From Desulfobacteraceae bacterium (GTDB lineage Bacteria > Desulfobacterota > Desulfobacteria > Desulfobacterales > Desulfobacteraceae), in NCBI GenBank assembly GCA_024225895.1, contig JAAEMC010000982.1:1-8037 (forward strand): DNA of 8,037 nt, given 5' to 3'. The translations under genes were made by a program, and so were the position numbers. Positions 5,493-8,037 of the stretch are shown piece by piece; within the stretch, counting starts at the first letter, position 1; every line of letters begins with the position of its first letter. The notes under the pieces are model-generated. The model was given only the letters and a program-made list of their open reading frames with translations, searched no databases and was not told where the DNA came from.

Positions 5493-6415
5493 GAGATCAA
5501 GACCTGTCAAAGGAAATAAAATGGTTCAATCCTTTTTCTGCCGCAGTATTTATTGTACTATGTGCTGCATGCATTATTCTTTATTTCCTGAATTATATTC
5601 ATCTTTATCTTGCCATTGCCAGCGGTATTATCGCTTTGATCCTTGCCTCTTCAATTAAGATCGCGGATCAATGGGAAAAGGCTGTGGTCTTACGGCTGGG
5701 TAAATTTATCGGGCTCAGGGGGCCTGGCATTTTTTTCATCATCCCTGTTGTTGACCAGATAGATAACTATATTGATCAACGGGTCAGAGTAACCGATTTT
5801 CGCGCGGAAAAGACATTAACCAAAGATACGGTTCCGGTCAATGTGGATGCTGTTGTGTACTGGACGGTTTGGGATGCTGAAAAGGCTGCTCTTGAAGTGA
5901 GAAGATATGCCAAGGCTGTTACGTATATGGCATTGACCGGTTTGAGGGATATCATAGGAAAGCATGAACTGGCCGATCTTCTCCACGACAGGGAAAAGAT
6001 CGCGGATACCCTTCAAAAAATCTTGGATGAACATACCAATCCCTGGGGGGTTTCCTGCCAGAATGTAGGCATCAAGGATATTGTGATTCCGGCCTCCCTT
6101 TCCGATGCCATGAGTAAACAAGCCCAGGCAGAGCGGGAGCGAAAGGCTCGTATTATCCTGGGAACGGCGGAAACAGAAATTTCTGAAAAATTTGCCAGTG
6201 CTGCGGAAAAATACAGGGACAACCCAATAGCGCTCCAGCTTCGGGGAATGAATATGCTTTTTGAAGGATTAAAGGAAAAAGGTTCTTTGATTATTGTGCC
6301 CAGTTCTGCTTTGGAATCCATGAATCTTGGTGCCATTGGCGGTCTGGCAGCTTTATCTGATCAGCATGCCGCCACCGCAAAAAGAAAAGCGCCGGCAGCA
6401 CCTCATGCCGATTAG
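5489..6415 (+). CDS. Slipin: SPFH/band 7 stomatin-like membrane protein
   Basis: Slipins are membrane-anchored SPFH-domain proteins that oligomerise and are linked to membrane organisation, proteolysis or stress. The N-terminus has two hydrophobic segments (about 16-35 and 37-56) that may form a hairpin. The SPFH domain spans about 60-215: QWEKAVVLRLGKF, RGPGIFFIIPVVDQID, VTDFRAEKTLTKDTVPVNVDAVVYW, then GLRDIIGKHELADLLHDREKI and WGVSCQNVGIKDIVIP. The Lys/Glu-rich helix (208-243) is the usual coiled-coil part. NPIALQLRGMNMLFEGLKEKGSLIIVPSSALESM (245-278) is slipin-typical, and the tail is Ala/Lys-rich. The length of 308 is slightly above common slipins. The ATG is preceded by GGAGG at 7 nt and overlaps the GntR stop by 4 bp. 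Slipin genes often sit beside nfeD, which is absent from the window. Control by the upstream regulator is inferred. Confidence 0.94.
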   Translation: MRDQDLSKEIKWFNPFSAAVFIVLCAACIILYFLNYIHLYLAIASGIIALILASSIKIADQWEKAVVLRLGKFIGLRGPGIFFIIPVVDQIDNYIDQRVRVTDFRAEKTLTKDTVPVNVDAVVYWTVWDAEKAALEVRRYAKAVTYMALTGLRDIIGKHELADLLHDREKIADTLQKILDEHTNPWGVSCQNVGIKDIVIPASLSDAMSKQAQAERERKARIILGTAETEISEKFASAAEKYRDNPIALQLRGMNMLFEGLKEKGSLIIVPSSALESMNLGAIGGLAALSDQHAATAKRKAPAAPHAD

Positions 6416-6483
6416 TTCCCCGGAGTTGCAATGCAAGAAGAGCTGTTGCAGAATACAGGTACTTAAAACCAAAATGGGGAGCC

Positions 6484-7719
6484 ATGGTGATTACAGAAGG
6501 CCGTAACACAGACCGCGTTCTGTTTTTTGACCATATCCGGTATCTTATGGTACTGCTTGTGGTGGTGTTGCACGCTGCCTGTGGATATTCCAACTATATG
6601 CCCCATTGGGCGGTGAATGATTTCAATTTAAAGTTCTTTGACATATTAGTTGCGATATTGGATATTTTTCTGATGCCGGTGCTGTTTTTTATCGCCGGAT
6701 ATTTTGCCCTGCCGTCCCTTGAAGCCAAAGGGGTGATTAAATTCATCAAGACCAAATTGATTCGGTTGGGAATTCCTTTGATTTTTGGGCTTTTGCTATT
6801 TAACCCCATTGAACATATTGTGTTTTATTATTCGAGGAGTTATTCATCCTTTAGTTTGTGGGACCGTTTTGTTTTCAACCTAAAAAATGCGTTTTCTCCT
6901 CAAACAGGTAAAATCATATCCAAATTAGAATTCAGCCATAGTTATTTTTGGTTTATCTCTTTGCTGCTCTTCTTTTTCATTGTTTTCGCCTGTTGTTACT
7001 GGTTAAAAAGCCGTATATTTAACGGGCAATCTGTTTTTGAACAAGAAAAGGTCACTCCAGGCAAGTCCATTTTGTGGGTTCTTTCCGGTGCGGCTTTGGC
7101 CACAACAATTCTGACCTTTTTTATTGTGGCCTTTTTTTACGATGGAGTTATCACACGGTCCTGGCTGATCATAGAAAATGTTTTGCAGTTTCAACCAATT
7201 CGCATCTCATTATACGTTTTTTGTTTTGGAACAGGGATTTATGCCTATGGCAAAAAATGGTTCAACCAAACCAGCATACCCGGAAATTATATTTTTTGGG
7301 TGGTTTTCAGCCTTATCCTTCTGGAATTGTTTCGTGTTATTGAAACAAAAATGATTAGTACAGGCATTGCTTTGGCAGACGTTTTCATCATCTTATTTGT
7401 CAGGCATTTTCTGGTATTTTCAATTCTTCTGACATTAATATCTTTGTCAAAAAGATTTTGGAACAAGACATCTGCAATCAACAGGCTTTTTGCAAAAAAT
7501 TCTTACAATACCTATCTCTTTCACATGGTCTTTGTAATTTTATTGCAGCTTGCGCTATTCAAATGGATTAATGGTTTTATCTTTTTAAAATTTGCTATTG
7601 TATCAGTGGGTTCCATAGGACTAAGCGTGTTGGTAAGTAACTATCTTATAAGACCCTTTCCCAAACTTTCGGCAATAGGGATTGCCGGGATATTTTTTCT
7701 TGGTACAATATTTATTTAA
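6484..7719 (+). CDS. Acyltransferase-3 family integral membrane protein
   Basis: Members of this family (OafA, MdoC and relatives) transfer acetyl, succinyl or similar groups to sugars or other envelope molecules across the inner membrane. The 411-residue protein has about ten hydrophobic segments, the usual layout. The first carries the family's R-x10-H pattern, Arg19 and His30 in RYLMVLLVVVLHAA. Further matches are PVLFFIAGYFALPS (65-78), the basic KTKLIRLGIPLIFG stretch (89-102), YFWFISLLLF (154-163) and a C-terminal SYNTYLFHMVF (340-350) with His347. The substrate cannot be predicted. The start is ATG 6484 or, just as well, GTG 6487, because GGGGAG (6476-6481) is only 2 nt from the ATG but 5 nt from the GTG. 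It lies 68 nt after the slipin with no clear terminator between, so it may be read from the same operon. Confidence 0.88.
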   Translation: MVITEGRNTDRVLFFDHIRYLMVLLVVVLHAACGYSNYMPHWAVNDFNLKFFDILVAILDIFLMPVLFFIAGYFALPSLEAKGVIKFIKTKLIRLGIPLIFGLLLFNPIEHIVFYYSRSYSSFSLWDRFVFNLKNAFSPQTGKIISKLEFSHSYFWFISLLLFFFIVFACCYWLKSRIFNGQSVFEQEKVTPGKSILWVLSGAALATTILTFFIVAFFYDGVITRSWLIIENVLQFQPIRISLYVFCFGTGIYAYGKKWFNQTSIPGNYIFWVVFSLILLELFRVIETKMISTGIALADVFIILFVRHFLVFSILLTLISLSKRFWNKTSAINRLFAKNSYNTYLFHMVFVILLQLALFKWINGFIFLKFAIVSVGSIGLSVLVSNYLIRPFPKLSAIGIAGIFFLGTIFI

Positions 7720-7752
7720 AAGAGGTCTGTTGGTATTCATATGAAATAGGTG

Positions 7753-7839
7753 ATGATGAAAAAAAAATCCAAATCCTTCTTCCAATTACCATTGTTTTTC
7801 ATTGACTTTTTGGCCTGGTTGAACCTAGACTTTCCTTAG
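7753..7839 (+). CDS. Possible 28-residue Lys-rich/hydrophobic micro-protein
   Basis: A small frame with tandem ATGs (7753 and 7756) and AGGTG immediately upstream ends at TAG 7837-7839. The product begins MMKKKSKSFF, continues through a hydrophobic LPLFFIDFLAWLNL segment and ends DFP. A basic N-terminus followed by an aromatic-rich hydrophobic helix is the layout of small membrane-associated proteins. It fills the gap between the acyltransferase and the DUF169 gene. The A-run in an AT-rich gap also produces Lys codons by chance, so this is tentative. Confidence 0.3.
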   Translation: MMKKKSKSFFQLPLFFIDFLAWLNLDFP

Positions 7840-7841
7840 AT

Positions 7842-7871
7842 ATCCCGGATCACTGACAAAAACATCCCGGA
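7842..7871. repeat. Direct repeat of ATCCCGGA upstream of the DUF169 gene
   Basis: ATCCCGGA occurs at 7842-7849 and 7864-7871, start-to-start spacing 22 bp or about two helical turns. The first copy extends to ATCCCGGAT, palindromic around its central C. The pair lies 48 bp before the DUF169 start codon. It may be a regulator site or chance. Confidence 0.35.
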
Positions 7872-7918
7872 GTGTCTTTAAGGCTTCCAAATCTGAACAA
7901 AGGAATAAGGGAGGTTCA

Positions 7919-8037
7919 ATGAAGACAGGTCTTTTAAACAAAATGCCCGGGTTTCTTGAAGTTTTAGGACTGACAGAAGAACCAATGGGTATTTTTTTTA
8001 TTGATGAGAAACCTTCAACAGGCTTTTCACCCAAGCC
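7919..8037 (+). CDS. DUF169 family protein, N-terminal part, cut by the window edge
   Basis: An ATG at 7919, preceded by AAGGGAGG with a 4-nt spacer, opens a frame that is still open at the right edge. The 39 complete codons include FLEVLGLTEEPMGIFFIDEKPS and end in GFSPK. The LGLxEEPMGxFF pattern after a short helical lead is the start of DUF169 proteins, an uncharacterised group frequent in anaerobes, including sulfate reducers and methanogens. No function can be assigned. The minus-strand frame across the same bases has no ribosome-binding site or family resemblance, so plus is preferred. The gap 7720-7918 holds the possible micro-protein and direct repeat, and I see no clear terminator in it. 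Confidence 0.75.
   Translation, partial: MKTGLLNKMPGFLEVLGLTEEPMGIFFIDEKPSTGFSPK

Noticed and set aside
6426..6436. Short palindrome TTGCAATGCAA between slipin and acyltransferase
   Set aside because: Eleven bases with an odd centre, no promoter elements nearby; easily chance.
5816..6593. Overlapping minus-strand frames of about 100 codons across the slipin gene and the following gap
   Set aside because: They are antisense to conserved SPFH coding sequence, with no ribosome-binding sites or motifs.
7825..8034. 69-codon minus-strand frame at the right edge
   Set aside because: It lies opposite the DUF169 start, which has a strong ribosome-binding site and recognisable family sequence.
1..8037. 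CRISPR array, insertion sequence, attachment site or transposase
   Set aside because: No regularly spaced repeats, no terminal inverted repeats with a transposase, and no tRNA-anchored direct repeat were seen on either strand.

Overview
This window looks like a chromosome or large-element fragment from an anaerobic Desulfobacterota bacterium, most likely a Desulfobacteraceae-type sulfate reducer. The assignment is inference: moderate GC with AT-rich intergenic DNA, a DUF169 protein, a DUF1566 (Lcl C-terminal) exported protein, a GntR/slipin pair, and a stand-alone MtnA. No rRNA, tRNA, CRISPR array or insertion sequence is visible. Every stretch longer than about 220 bp is accounted for by a gene.

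Left region (1-2280). The window opens inside the 3' part of a plus-strand DotA/TraY-family gene, a polytopic inner-membrane protein of type IVB secretion or I-type conjugation systems. Its frame is open to the left edge, so the first Met in the window is not its real start. It converges on, and overlaps by 17 bp, a minus-strand gene for an HD-fold phosphohydrolase. That protein carries a YHNxxH...HD...D metal-site pattern resembling class I cyclic-nucleotide phosphodiesterases.

Middle region (2281-4897). Three minus-strand genes probably form one transcription unit read right to left: mtnA (5-methylthioribose-1-phosphate isomerase family), an exported protein of unknown function with a coiled coil, a linker and a beta-rich domain, and a small exported DUF1566 protein. 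The leader of the DUF1566 gene contains three mutually complementary segments that could form alternative hairpins around its ribosome-binding site.

Divergent control region (4898-5111). This 214-bp stretch separates mtnA from a rightward operon. It holds a plausible sigma-70 promoter with a 10-bp-arm inverted repeat over the -10 and start site, a good operator candidate for the adjacent GntR regulator. It also holds a 14-bp perfect palindrome on the mtnA side and a possible 15-codon leader peptide. The stop codon of that peptide overlaps the GTG start of the regulator, and its codons contain an unusually long Shine-Dalgarno sequence.

Right region (5112-8037). A YtrA-type GntR regulator and a slipin (SPFH/stomatin-like membrane protein) overlap by 4 bp (ATGA) and are surely co-transcribed. 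An acyltransferase-3 family membrane protein follows 68 nt later. Beyond it lie a possible 28-codon hydrophobic micro-protein and the 5' end of a DUF169 gene cut by the window edge.

The observations most worth following are the GntR-slipin pairing with its leader peptide and operator, the DotA-type gene outside its usual hosts, the PDE-like HD enzyme, and the MtnA active-site-loop variant lacking visible methionine-salvage partners.
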